From contig JAADJZ010000043.1 in assembly GCA_011032825.1 (NCBI GenBank), forward strand, positions 20,250-84,249: 64,000 nt of DNA, given 5' to 3'. A program made the translations under genes and the position numbers. Source of the DNA: Massariosphaeria phaeospora (lineage: Eukaryota > Ascomycota > Dothideomycetes > Pleosporales). This document shows, piece after piece, positions 46,589-57,918 of the stretch (positions are counted from its first letter, which is position 1; each line of letters begins with the position of its first letter). The notes under the pieces were generated by a model, which saw nothing but the letters and a program-made list of their open reading frames with translations, made no database searches and was not told the origin of the DNA.

Positions 46589-48165
46589 ATGCAGGTCGGA
46601 ATGCCGCCGCGAGCTTCGCTCACCGGCTCCTTTTCCGTCTCGGACGAAAACAACGTCGTCGTGTGTCCGCTGCGGAACCACGATGGCTCAGCGTGCCGGA
46701 AGCGCTGCACGGGCGTGAGTGTCTCCTGTTGTCTCCAGCTGCTGCTCTCTTCCCCCACGTCACGGCGCACCACCACGAACAACCACCACCATGGCCCCGG
46801 CTGACGCGCGGCGATACAGGAGAAGCGGTACCGCTCCATGCAGGAGCACATCCGCCGCGCCCACCCCGAGCACTACATCTCGAAGCTCCCCGCCACCGAG
46901 GAGAGCTTCATGCTGATGGTCAACACCCCCCCGCAAGAGCGCCCGCCTCCGCCGCCACCCCTCCCTCACTCCTCAGCAGGCCCACAAGGTTGGTGCCCTC
47001 GGCGCTCCCGCATGGCGGCGACTGACACTCTGGCAAGGCTTTGGAGGCGAGCACAATGCCTTCTTGTACGACGACTACAGCTCGAGCACCCCGCGCACCT
47101 TGGACGAGATGCGTCAAGGCTCGCTGCTGCCCGCTGCCACCGCCGCCGCTGCTCTGGCCGCGCTGCACAGTCACCAGCCCAACTTCGACTGGGAATCTGA
47201 TCCGGTAAGGAGCTGTCCCCCGGCTTGCATACTCGCATCCATGTGCGCTGACGCAACGTGCGCGAACAGGAGGCCAACTCCGAGCCCGATTCCAAGAGCT
47301 ACAGACCGCGCGCACGCTTCGCCGACATCCCCGACGAGCCCTACTACACCTCCGCCTCGCTGCAGCGCGAACTGCTGCCCTCGTCGCTTGCACGGTCGCC
47401 TCCGGGCCGCTCCTCCACACTGCCGCCCGTCCCTCGTTCCATAAAGCCGAACAGACCACGCAAGTCGTCGGTCGGCCAGAATGCCCGCAAACCCAAGCAC
47501 GAGCGGACCAAGTCCAAGGAGCACGGCCGGCGAATGAGCCACGATCGCAAGGCATTTTCTGCAGAGCCACAAGCTGCTGCAGCCTTGTTCGGCAAACGAT
47601 GGGAGGACCTCATCGATGCTGCAGCTTCAGCAACAGAAGAGGATAGCAGAGACCTGACTCCCGTACGTCCCGCCTGCTCGTAGCTGTTTCTTCTATCTTC
47701 AGCTAATGCACAGCGCAGGTCCCACAATCACCACAGCCCTCGCCCCACATTCTGAGCCAAACATCACTTCCTCCCTTCGTTGCTTCACATTTCCAGTCGT
47801 ATACCGCTTCTCCCCTGCAAAACACACTAACCCCTCCTCCGCCGGAAATGTCCGATCTGCAGCCCTTTCCTTCAGTTGAATCGTCGATCGAATCCGCGGT
47901 ATCAGGCCAGCACTTCCATATACCATCCCAGGGCCTTTCAGACTCTTCGCCTACATTCATACACCCCGTGCAGATATACTGCGCCGCCTGTCGAAAACTG
48001 TCAATACTAAAAGAGAGCTACGCGTGTTCGGAATGCATATGCGGTCTATGTCCGGATTGTGTAGACGTCCTCGTTGGCGAGCAGGCTAGGGGTAGAATCT
48101 CCCGATGTCCTAGGTGTGGTGCCGTCGGCGGCAAGTTCAAGCCGTTTCAGCTCGACATTAGATGA
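46589..48165 (+). CDS. C2H2 plus RING-like zinc finger protein, fungal
   Basis: Five exons: 46589-46714, 46820-46988, 47038-47204, 47270-47662 and 47719-48165 (433 aa from this start); introns 105, 49, 65 and 56 bp. The N-terminal module has CPLRNHDGSACRKRC then EKRYRSMQEHIRRAHPEHY, a C2H2-like finger split by intron 1, followed by ISKLPATEESFMLMVNTPP, a block I associate with conserved unnamed fungal proteins. A Pro run, an Ala-rich helix (LLPAATAAAALAALHSHQ) and a basic Ser-rich linker follow. The C-terminus is a Cys cluster: CAAC...CSECICGLCPDC...CPRCGAVGG, RING-like in spacing. Intron 2 starts GTTGGT. The role could be ubiquitin- or nucleic-acid-related, but I cannot assign one. Confidence 0.78.
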
Positions 48166-49815
48166 GCCGTGTTCTCACATGTGCGTCTAAAAGCCGCTTG
48201 TCTTGTCATGCATTTGGGTTGGCGTTTGAGGTTCTATGATTCCAGTCTACGAAGTTGCGTCCGGGTCGTGGGTGTGCGTTGAGTTAGACATTGTTAGTCT
48301 TTGATAAGCGTAGATCGTTTGTTGAAAATGTTGGATCAGTAGAGGTGGATTCGTCTTTACTTGGGGGCCATTGGTCATACTGCTCGCTAGACACTGGGCA
48401 CGCCGTTGATGATCCGGTCGCGGAGTTGATGGTGAATCAAAGCCACTTTCTCTAGGTGCATGCTCTTGCATAGCTCCGTTCATCTAAATCTTTTCCAAGC
48501 GCGTGACGTCCCTGGTAAATCCTTTTTCGTAGAAGCGAGGTCATGAGCAAACTGCCCAAACTGCAACCGCAAAATGCGCCGTACAAGCTCACCGCCTTCT
48601 TGCCTCTGGTACACGCGCTTGTTAGTGAATTGGTAGTCTAGCCGTAGTGAGTGGACGGGCATCTGCGGATACCACATTTCCGTCTGCGGGGCTAGCTACG
48701 CTATAGCCGTGTATCTCGGGGACCTGTCGACATGTCTGGTGTAAACCGTGGTTGAGTGATCTCGTGCGATGCGATGAAAGCCGAGGTCGGCAAATGGCTT
48801 TCCAAGGTTTGGTTGCCGGGAAAGAGTTTAGTTTATGCATGTGTAATTATCTCTTAGATGTTCGCCGCGGCGTGCATACATACCTAAGCTGGACTGGATC
48901 CTACGTATTATCAATCTAGATGATCCAATTCAACAAATGAATTTTACGCAGCTGTGCATGTGCAGGTCCAAAAAAATATTCCGAAGACGTCCGCCACCCG
49001 TGTGCACTTGGTAAGCGAGAGTCCGAGTCCGAGTCCGATTCCGGATAGATAGGTAAAAGTAAGTCAAGTAGTTTAGTTGCGTATCTAGAGGCTCAAAAAG
49101 CCTGAGACCGACCGGGTGCCCGCACAATCCTCCAGTCTACTAGTCTAGAAGCGTGACTAGATGGCAGATGTCATCGACCACCAAGGCCGTAGGTAACTTA
49201 GACACCTTGCCGGTCATCGCCGCTGTGATCAATCACCACGGCGGATAACAGGCGGTGAACGCACGATGCATGATTTGGGTCGCTAGACGCCCACATGCTT
49301 CATCAATCAGTCTAGAAGTTTCTGTACCGCTCCTCATCCATGGCGATTTTACCCCACATTTCCATCCCATGGGTACAGGATTCTGTAATCCACTGTTTGT
49401 AAAGATCCAGAAGCAAAGCTGGATAGTGTTGGTTCGTGGTAGCGAGTGTCTGCTGTGGGCGTGGGCGTGGGCGAGTCGTGGGCGAGTCGTGGCGTAGAGG
49501 GGTCGCGTGAGCGAGACTCTAGACAGGTGGGTTTGCGGTTATGGAGAGAGGTAAAGGGTACAGGTGGGTCGAGATTGGACGGACCGGGCTAGCGGGCGTG
49601 TCTGGGTTTGGGCGATGATGTCCGTTTAGAGTTCACGGGTACTGAACTAGAGGAGAGGGGACGAGGGGCGGGAGGTATGAAAAGGCGGTGGGGTCGCATC
49701 GACTTCTGCTCCTTATGACTGACTGTCGTTGATGCTGTTGCACTCCATTTCCGCTTCTCTCGCTCGTGCAGATATTACACACCCACTGTTCGTTCCATCC
49801 ACATCCGTTATCAAT
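48166..49815. other. 1.65-kb intergenic region
   Basis: No gene recognised. Short tandem runs occur: GAGTCC units at about 49,019-49,045 and GTGGGC/GAGTCGTGGGC units at about 49,455-49,493. The latter part (49,500-49,815) is the probable promoter of the small ORF that follows. Confidence 0.5.
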
Positions 49816-50118
49816 ATGCCTTTCATGGGCGACTTAACCACCAAACTCAAACGGAGGCTCACGCTGAAAGGTCCGCCGTCGAAGCCGGCGAAGTCGACGT
49901 CGGCGTTTGAGGTTGTGGGCCGGGCGGATAGAGAGGTGCGGAAACAAAAGGACGTGGACAAGGAGGAGGTGTCAGCGTATAAGAGGATTGATTCGTTTTT
50001 GGACGAGGATGGGAATGGCGGAGTGGTTGAAGGACAGAACGAGGAAACTGCGGAGAAGGTCAAGCAGAAGAGGAGGAGTCGGTTCAGGGAGGAGCTTGAC
50101 GACGAGTCAATGGACTGA
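49816..50118 (+). CDS. Short charged protein, hypothetical
   Basis: Single-exon 100-residue frame beginning MPFMGDLTTKLKRRLTLKGP. It is rich in Lys, Arg, Asp and Glu (ADREVRKQKDVDKEEVSAYK; RIDSFLDED) and ends EELDDESMD. The composition is protein-like rather than GC-noise, and the upstream region is CT-rich as before real fungal starts. No domain, signal or membrane segment. No family recognised. It converges with GRH1 across only 156 bp. A spurious ORF cannot be excluded. Confidence 0.5.
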   Translation: MPFMGDLTTKLKRRLTLKGPPSKPAKSTSAFEVVGRADREVRKQKDVDKEEVSAYKRIDSFLDEDGNGGVVEGQNEETAEKVKQKRRSRFREELDDESMD

Positions 50119-50274
50119 AGTCGGACCCAGTGAAGCGAGCGCAAGGGTGAGTTGATGTTGTGGATTATCTGTTTGGATTGCTAATTAATGTGAGCAGCAC
50201 AAGCAAACAATGCTCCCACCCTACAGGCCTAGAACGTACAAAACTCTCACCCAACGTCTCGAGTCAACTCAATA

Positions 50275-51645
50275 CTATGGCTCTGCTTCGACGGGCGCGG
50301 GCGTCTCACTCTTGGGCGGCCCCATCGGCGGACCACCAGTCTTCGGCGGCGGCGGTACTCCCGCTTTTACCTTGGGCGCATAGTCCTCCTCCTTACTCTT
50401 CTCCTCGCCTTCCTTGAAGTAATCGTCTAGTCCACCGCCTCCAGCCGGACTAGCATGAGCATGATGCGCTCTCTGCTTTCCTCTCTTCGGCGGCGCAGTG
50501 CCCTGTGGTGGTGGTGGCGACTTGGAGGGTAAAGCCATATTCGCGGGCACGAACAGATCGGTGCTAGCGCTGATACTCTGCGCCGGGGGCAGGTTGGAGG
50601 ATGAAGAAACTGGGCGTTTTTCGTCAAACGAGGCGCTGTCGGTGGAGAAAAGTGTTTCGCCGGGGGCTTGGGGCGGTTCGTCGAGAGAGGCGGGGATGCG
50701 GTGGAGGGCGCCGAAGCCGAGCACGCAGCCTAGGGCTCCTTCGCCGCCCCAGCCGCGCGAGGGCGTGATGGTGATAGGGCGGGTTACGTTGTACTCGTGG
50801 TTGTAGACTATGAGGCGTAGCGGGCGGTTTATGTACTACATCATGCGTTGGCTTCGGGTCAATGTTTGAGCAATAGATATGTTTTGAAATGGTCAACGTA
50901 CGTCTTCGATCAGTTCACCAAGTCCAGACTCGCCTCGGACAAGGCCTTCGGGGCTGCCGATGACGTAGTCGCCGTAGGGTAGTAGACCTGCTGCGTCGGC
51001 GGGCGAGTTGGGGATCACGTCGAGGATGTGCCAGACGTCTTCGGTCATGGAGAGCGGGGTCCATTGGAGGGCGAGACTGAGCGTAGGATTTTCGGCTGGT
51101 ATGGGGATATGGATCTCTCGGATCTTTTGGCCCTGGAAGAGGGGTCAGAATGCTACCGTCGGGATGACAGGTGTTTCTTCAACGTCTCTGCTGAAGAGTG
51201 GAGCGACATAGAAAAAAAAACGAAAGACACAGAGAGGGAAGAGAGGCTGTCTAAGGTTCGACAGACCCAGAGAGAAATCTAAGATGATTGAGGGAAATCA
51301 TAGAAGTAATGCACAAATCAATTTAGATCTTACCTTTCCGCTAAAGACACCCAAACTAATGGTGATGCCGGGACAGTTGCGAACTTCCGCTACAAACAGA
51401 TTTGGATCTGGATTGTCCTGTGCAGCACTTTGTCAGATAAAACATGTTCAACATCCTGCTAGATTACCAGGACCTACAATCGTCCTCCCGTTGATTCCAA
51501 TGATGAAATCGAACCACGGCTCTAGAGGCACATCCGGGTTCGTGTTCCTCAGTACTTGGAAGCCATAAGCGCCACCGGTGGCCGATTGCTCTTCTTCAGG
51601 GGCTGCATCGAGTCGCGCAATGACGCGGTTGAGGGCGCGGAACAT
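50275..51645 (-). CDS. GRH1: Golgi reassembly stacking protein homologue Grh1 (GRASP)
   Basis: GRASP55/65 homologue at early Golgi and ER exit sites; in yeast it supports COPII tethering and unconventional secretion. Four exons: 51645-51478, 51417-51334, 51132-50902 and 50835-50275 (347 aa); introns 60, 201 and 66 bp. Two PDZ-like GRASP repeats: GAYGFQVLRNTNPDVPLEPW...FDFIIGINGRTI and ALQWTPLSMTEDVWHILDV...NSPADAAGLLPYGDYVIGS. A Pro/Ser/Lys-rich C-terminal region follows (SPPPPQGTAPPKRGK; GVPPPPKTGGPPMGPPK), the regulatory part in the family. I chose Met at 51645 (MFRALNRVIARLD) because fungal homologues start there; an upstream in-frame Met at 51738 is possible. The 201-bp intron is unusually long for this locus. 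Confidence 0.92.
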
Positions 51646-52063
51646 GTTTGGGATCAATCGAGATACCGGCTCGTCGTTGGTGTTGGCGATGGAGCTCGAG
51701 GCCAGTTGTTGTGGTTGGTTTGAGATCGGTGTGGCCATAGCTTTTGATCGGCACGCCAGACGCGCTATTTCTGGATACGGTTGAGACGGTTGCTGATGGA
51801 AACTCAGATGTTGTTGTCTGCTACCATAGGTGTATGCTTTCACAGTCTAAGGATCTTTTAACCAAACATTCCACGTTCTCTGCTGCACATCGAGAGGAAG
51901 TCACGTACGGTTAGTGCGTGCAAGAAAGACAGCTACGCCCGAACGGGTATAGTGGCTGCAGTTTACTACCTAAGGTAACACCGCGACCCTTCGACCTTAC
52001 TACGACACTGCACCCACCGTCCACTGGCGAGATACTACTAAGCTCTTAGATTTGGTCAACGAG
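51646..52063. promoter_or_regulatory. Divergent upstream region GRH1 / TGS1
   Basis: 418 bp between chosen start codons. If GRH1 starts at the alternative Met at 51738 the gap is 325 bp. No TATA box or other motif stands out. Confidence 0.4.
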
Positions 52064-53063
52064 ATGTCTACAGATGATCTGCTAGAGGCAGTCGAAGTCG
52101 ATGAGGCAGTCGAAGTAGATGAGGCAATCGTAGTAGATGAGGCCGTCGAGTCCGCACACATGAAAGAGAGACCAGACGAGAAAGGCATCTACCATTGGTC
52201 TCGTCCGGACGAATTCCCTGACAAGTTGATGAAGTATAACAGAACATATCTGAAAATATACGACTCCTAGCTAAAGCTACACAGGTACTGGTATCAACGA
52301 TTCAAAATATGGGAGCATTATGATAAGGGTGTTTGGATGACCGAGAATGCCTGGTTCGAAGTCACCCCAGAGCCTATCGCGAAGTATATTTACCCTCGAA
52401 TCGGAAATTACATCTGGCCACGTTCTAATAGTTCCGAAGCAAAATTGCTGCTCATATAGGCGAGTCCGTTCCTAAAGAAAAGAACATCGTCGTCGACGCG
52501 TTTTCTGGAGTCGGTGGGAATGCCATTGCATTTGCACGCTCTGGAAAATGGAAGCAAGTCTTCGCTATCGAGAAGGATCCAAAGGCGATGAAATGCGCAA
52601 AACACAACGCCAAGGTCTACGGTGTTGAGAATAAGATCGTATTTATTACTGGCGACTGCTTCGATGTTATTAGTCGGAGGTTTGCGGGAGTCGACAACGT
52701 CGTCATTTTCGCCAGTCCGCCATGGGGAGGTAAGGCGCTATATACTATATTGTGCAGTTCTAATCCGACTAGGAATCGAGTATGGTGCTAAAGAAGTGTT
52801 TGACCTTTCCAAAATGCAGCCCTACAACCTAGAGAAGCTGTACGAGGGCTTTTTGCCGTTCAGCAAGCATTTAGTGTTCTATCTACCGCGCAACTCCGAT
52901 CTGAACCAGATTGCTCGATATGCGGGTGCGGACAAGAAGCTTGAGGTAGCCCACTATGCAATCCAGGGCGCGAGCAAGGTACGCAGACATTCCTAGCCTT
53001 GAAGTAGTACGCTGATTAAGTTACCAGGTACTCTGTGCATACTTGGGAGACTTCGACTTCTGA
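52064..53063 (+). CDS. TGS1: Trimethylguanosine synthase Tgs1
   Basis: SAM-dependent RNA methyltransferase that converts the m7G cap of snRNAs and snoRNAs to the 2,2,7-trimethyl form in the nucleus/nucleolus. Five exons: 52064-52233, 52285-52383, 52440-52729, 52773-52978 and 53028-53063 (266 aa); introns 51, 56, 43 and 49 bp. An acidic N-terminus with three VEVDEA-type hexads precedes KYWYQRFKIWEHYDKGVWM, the family's YWxQR block. SAM motif I is VVDAFSGVGGNAIAFA (Asp109), the acidic loop FAIEKDPKAMKCAKHNAKVY, and the catalytic SPPWGG at 182-187 (Trp185 stacks on the cap in the family). The ending VLCAYLGDFDF matches Tgs1. The second intron's acceptor (CCGAAG) is the least certain junction. 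Confidence 0.92.
52091..52144 (+). repeat. Three 18-bp tandem repeats in TGS1 exon 1
   Basis: Units at 52091, 52109 and 52127 encode VEVDEA, VEVDEA and IVVDEA. In frame, so length changes by unit gain or loss would be tolerated. Confidence 0.95.
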
Positions 53064-53780
53064 ACACGGGTTGAGAACTGTTGTGCCTCGGCCTTCACCA
53101 CACGAAGTATCACCCAAAGCATACAAAGTACCACCGTTTATCCTGTCAAGCAAGTAACTCTGCTTTGAGATCACTATGGTGGATATAGCTTGGTGAAGAT
53201 TTCCAGTTTCCCGATAGGAAGAGATTCTGGAGTGTTTCCCAACTATACTGTAGTCGTAAGACATACAGAGGCTCTTAAGGCTGCCGTCCAATGTGTACAA
53301 TGTATATTAGCGGCGTATAAATGAACAATCACATATTGAGCACATTGGAAGTAACTGTGAAAGCATTCCAGAAAAACCATAGATAGTCGTACAATGTTCT
53401 CATCGGGACGCGTGCACGGTCATGGGATGCGCACGGACCATGCACGCGGTCTTTGATCGACGCAGTGAACCGTCACTCTAACACGACAACTGTGCCTGCG
53501 GGCATTTGACCACCACAACGCCCACCCCGCCGAAAATCTCCCAAACGACCGATCTCAGTATATCTACTGCGCGACCGCTACATACATGATACGCTGACGT
53601 TCGAGTCGAGTCACGCATCGTGGGGCGCGGGCGGAGCTCGACATTCCGTGACTATTGGCCCCTCTCGAGGCGCGACTCTTTCACCAGCTGTCGGTGGCCA
53701 CCATATAAAGCTCCGAGCATCTAGCCGTCGAACACCTCACCCGCGCACTCCGATCGACCTACAATACCGCGCACGCCATC
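53064..53780. promoter_or_regulatory. TAF1 promoter region with TATAAA
   Basis: 717 bp between TGS1 and TAF1. TATAAA lies at 53704-53709, 72 bp before the TAF1 ATG, followed by short pyrimidine-rich sequence. No gene recognised in the rest. Confidence 0.55.
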
Positions 53781-56700
53781 ATGGATTCCGGTCCGCCACC
53801 CGCGACAGCTCAAGGCGGGGGTGCGCCCGCTGGAGACGACGACCTTGCTAGCTTGTTGAAGCAGGCGAATACGGGAGGGACAGAAGGCGGCAATTTCTGG
53901 GAAGAGATTAACGAGCGAGCGCTCGACGTTGGAGAGAAGGACGACAACGCGATCGATTACGAGGATATCTCCGATTTAGCGGAAGACGAGGATGCAGACG
54001 ACAGCGCGACCCAGCAGCTTAGTGGCGACATATTACAGGATCTGCCTGACGCAAACTACGAGCAGGATCATGATGACGACCTCGACGACCTGTTCGGCGG
54101 ATCCAGTCCCGTACAGGAACAGTCACAACATGAAAACGTCCCTTTTGCCTCTGTCGAGGGTCCTCTCAGCCAGTCGGACAGCACACAGCATGACGGCCCC
54201 GTACAATCAGGGGACAGCGGACACGAATCTCAACCCGCATTCCGCGCAGTCAACTACAACGACCTGCAAGATGAGGAAGAGGGAGGCAATGGGGATGAGG
54301 ATGACAATCCGGAGTATCGCGAGCAGATGGCCTTGTTTGAGCAAGCTAGGCGAGGGCACGACGACCGTCTCCCGCCGCCGCCGGAAACATCCAAGGAGTA
54401 TTTCGACCGCATATGGCCCAACTTTGAGCCAGGGAAGCCTCCGCGCTTCTTCAGCCTGATACCTCGAAAGCGCGCGTTCTTTGTTCCGCGCACTCCTCTG
54501 AAGCTTCCGAAACCTTTGCAACTTAACAAAGTCAGCCTCGATATCGCCGCAGACCAGGAGAAGAGCTTCCGGTTGTCGTCTACAGGGGACGCGGTCAAGG
54601 CAGGCCGGCAGTCGGAAGAGGAGCAAAGTGGCATCATCCAAATCACCGAAAGCATCGAAGATCATGATGGGAGCAGTGATGAAATGGAGATGGATGATGT
54701 TGTAGGTGATGTGAATGATAATGAGAAGTTTGGCAACGTGTCCTGGGGAGACCTCAAGATCGCTTGTGAGGACTGGGATCTTGATAGTGGGGATTCGGCG
54801 TCCGACGATGAGATGCTTGGGACCCCGCTGGATGGTTCCATGGAAAACGATATGATGCATCGCCTCTTCGGGAATCCGACGAAGAAACGGAAACTTAGCG
54901 ACCGCACATCTGCCATGCAGTTTTCTGTCTACGATCATTCGGATATACCATCCTGGGATGAGCCAGAGATTGCTACTGCTCAAATTGCGAAGAAGATTGT
55001 CCTTGACATGAACGATCCTCATCTTCTCCTGGACATTCAGCAGCCAAGTGGAGAGCCCAAGAAGCCCCGTACGACCGGCCTTGGTCTCAAACGCGACAAT
55101 CGCGGTAGTCTCGCGAACCCAATGTTCAAACGATACAACATCTCCAATGATGAGGCGTACGATGCTCTCAAGGAAAACAGTCAACAGAAAGTCCGCAGCA
55201 CCCTAGGCCACATGAACGTAGAGCACGGCTTGCCCGCCCTGAAGCTACAATATCCATTCTACAAAGTCCAGCTCAACGATCGTGAGCTTCGATCGTTCCA
55301 CCGTCCGGTCATTACTTTCAAACCGGGGGAACGAGCTAGTATCTCGCCCCTCAAGTCCGTCAAGCGAAAAACAAAGAAGAACCTCAAGCCCTCGGAGTCT
55401 TTTCAGGTTGCAGAAGATCTCAATGTCGGTGACAACTCAGATCTTCTATTGGCCGAGTACTCGGAAGAGTATCCCACTACGCTTTCAAACTTTGGAATGG
55501 GCAACAAAATCGTCAACTACTACCGTCGAAAGGACAACGAAGATACCTCGAGGCCTAAACTAGAGTTAGGAGAGACCTCGGTCCTGCTCCCCCAGGACAA
55601 GAGCCCATTCTCTATGTTTGGTACCGTTGAACCTGGAAGCATAGTGCCAACCCTTCACAATGCGATGTACAGGGCTCCTGTGTTCCAACACGAAGCGAAA
55701 TCGACCGATTTCCTAGTGAGCAGAAGCAGTACTGGTGTGGGTGGTAACAAGTACTATATGAGGAATATTCAAAACCTTGTCGTTGTCGGCCAGGAGTTCC
55801 CATCAGTGGAGGTGCCTGGTACACATGCACGCAAGGTCACAGAAGCATCGAAGAAGCGGCTGAAAATGCTAGCTTTCCGACTGTATCGCAAGGGCCAGCA
55901 GCGAGGCGCGAGGCAACCCTGGGTTAGCAACGAGATGATTCGACATCACCTTCCGGGGACGGAGATTGCACAGAACCGGTCTAGGATGAGGGAGATTATG
56001 AAGTATACCAAAGAAACAGGCACATGGGAACCGATGCCAGGCGAAGTAGTTCCTGATGAACCGACGCTTCGGACGTGGATTAAGCCTGAGGATATCTGCC
56101 TGATTGATTCCATGCATGCCGGAGATAAGCAGCTTCAAGATGCTGGCGTCAAGATGAGTGACATCAGGGATGACGAAGATAACGGAGATACGGAATCGAA
56201 TGAGCTGAAGTTGGCTCCGTGGCACACCACCAAGAATTTCTTGAATGCTTGCTCGGGTAAAGCGATGCTGGAGCTGCATGGTGAGGGCGATCCCACTGCT
56301 CGTGGCGAAGGGTTCAGTTTCATCAAGGTATCCATGAAGGGTGGCTTCAAAGACAAGGAGGAGAGTACAGCCGATCGGGTTAATGCCAAGAATCAGAAGG
56401 ACCTTGGTGGCCATAGCTACAATGTCCAGAAACAGCAAACTATGTACGAAAACGCCATCCAACGGATCTGGAAGAAGCAGGCCGATAGTCTCTCGTCCAA
56501 GTTAGACCACTCGGAGTGGGAACAGGACGTCGACTCCACTGTCGCCCGGCCGAACGCCGACGTTCGTGGACGATCAGAACACGGTGGTACGCCATCGTTA
56601 TTATTAGCGCGCGACGATGAGACGATGAGTCAGTTTAGCCGCAATAGTGGCAACGATACGCGTGGCAAGAAACTCCGCATCAAGCGAATGGTCAAGAATA

Positions 56701-57331
56701 GGTTTGACGAATTTGAAGAGCAAGTGGAGGTAATCACAGATCCCGAGGTCATCAAGCTCTATCTGCAACGCAAGAAGCAGGAGCGTCTCAATACGATGCG
56801 GATCTCAGACATCAAACCTACCGGTGACGAAGCATTTGACAGGGAGCAAATGGCTAAGTATGTTTAATCTACATATCTAGAAACCTTCATACTAACTTGT
56901 GTCTAGGCTCAAGGCTGAGATGGCTCGACTTCAGCGCAACGTCGAACGCCGGCAAGGTCGGGAGAAGGCCAGGGGCATCCACAATCCTCAAGCAAGTTTC
57001 GATGCTCCCGTCAACGCCAATGGGTCAAAAGCTACAGGTGTTACACCACGTAAGTGTGCTAACTGTGGCGAAGTTGGGCACATCAAGACTAACAAAAAGT
57101 ACGTTAAGACCGTCTCTTTTCATCCCCTTCTTCCTAGTAAATCTTCCTTGTGTGTATTTTCTCGGCTTCGTTTCCATGCCTTTGCATATGCTAACACGAT
57201 CTAGGCTCTGCCCCCTCCTGAACGGCCAGAAGAAGCAGAGCGACACATTCAGGGATGCAAGTGCGGCTTCACCTGCTCCGGTAGCCACTCATTCGGCCGG
57301 GACCCCGCAAGTAGCTGGTTCCCCTGTATAA
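53781..57331 (+). CDS. TAF1: TFIID subunit TAF1
   Basis: Largest subunit of the general transcription factor TFIID. Three exons: 53781-56857, 56907-57098 and 57205-57331 (1,131 aa); introns 49 and 106 bp. The N-terminus (LASLLKQANTGG...FWEEINERALDVGEKDDNAI) is acidic and matches the TBP-binding TAND region. The conserved DUF3591/TAF1 core runs from about 450 to 900 (e.g. FSMFGTVEPGSIVPTLHNAM; PPW-like block TWIKPEDICLIDSMHAGDKQ). Near the C-terminus is the zinc knuckle CANCGEVGHIKTNKKLCP, split by intron 2. There are no bromodomains, as in yeast TAF1; animal TAF1 has two. The tail is short and Ser/Pro/Ala-rich. Confidence 0.95.
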
Positions 57332-57918
57332 GCTGCTTCATGCTTCTTCATTGCATACATCAATGCTTAATTGCGATCGCTGGGATATGGATCTTAGGGT
57401 AGTCATGGCCCACTGTAGGGCTTCGGCATGCATAGCATTGGCGTTTGGGTCTTCATCAACTTTACGCGGGCATAGCTTGCATCACGTAGGAGTTGGGTCT
57501 ATGGATTCAGCGGCATCCTAACTTTCCCGGCCAAGGAGTTTACTAAGTATTCTTGTCATCGCCAGAGTGGCGTAAATCAAGATTGTTATCTTCGTCGGAC
57601 GTATCCTTATACTTCCAACTAGTGACCTACGGTATGCGTGAGTGTAAACCCCGAGAGCGGCTAATGCTGCATCAGCTTGTCAGGCCCAGCGGGGTCGCTG
57701 TGACCCCACTTCAACACTCGTTACTCTCAGCTGACGAAGCCATCTACATTTCTATTTCAAAGCATATAACATACCGTTAGGCCATTCGTATTATAAAAAC
57801 CCCCATTCTCGCTCAACTTAATATCGAGGCAAACCTCCGGCGGCTCCGAGGTATCAGCCATGATACCTCTTCGTACTGTATTTGGATTCTTCATCAGCCA
57901 TTGAAGATCTCATCCGAG
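57332..57918. other. Intergenic TAF1 3' flank / MBL hydrolase upstream
   Basis: 587 bp without recognisable genes. It contains the TAF1 3' UTR and the promoter of the next gene. Confidence 0.5.

Noticed and set aside
46019..46681. 220-codon minus-strand frame overlapping the zinc finger gene's 5' region
   Set aside because: Antisense to a better-supported gene and low in complexity.
51133..51333. Plus-strand open frame inside the 201-bp GRH1 intron
   Set aside because: Antisense, Lys/Glu-rich low complexity. Splicing it out joins SGK to GQKIREIHI of the GRASP domain.
54207..55184. Long minus-strand open frame (325 codons) opposite TAF1
   Set aside because: It lies wholly antisense to a well-supported TAF1 exon, has no family signature and follows from codon bias of the real gene.
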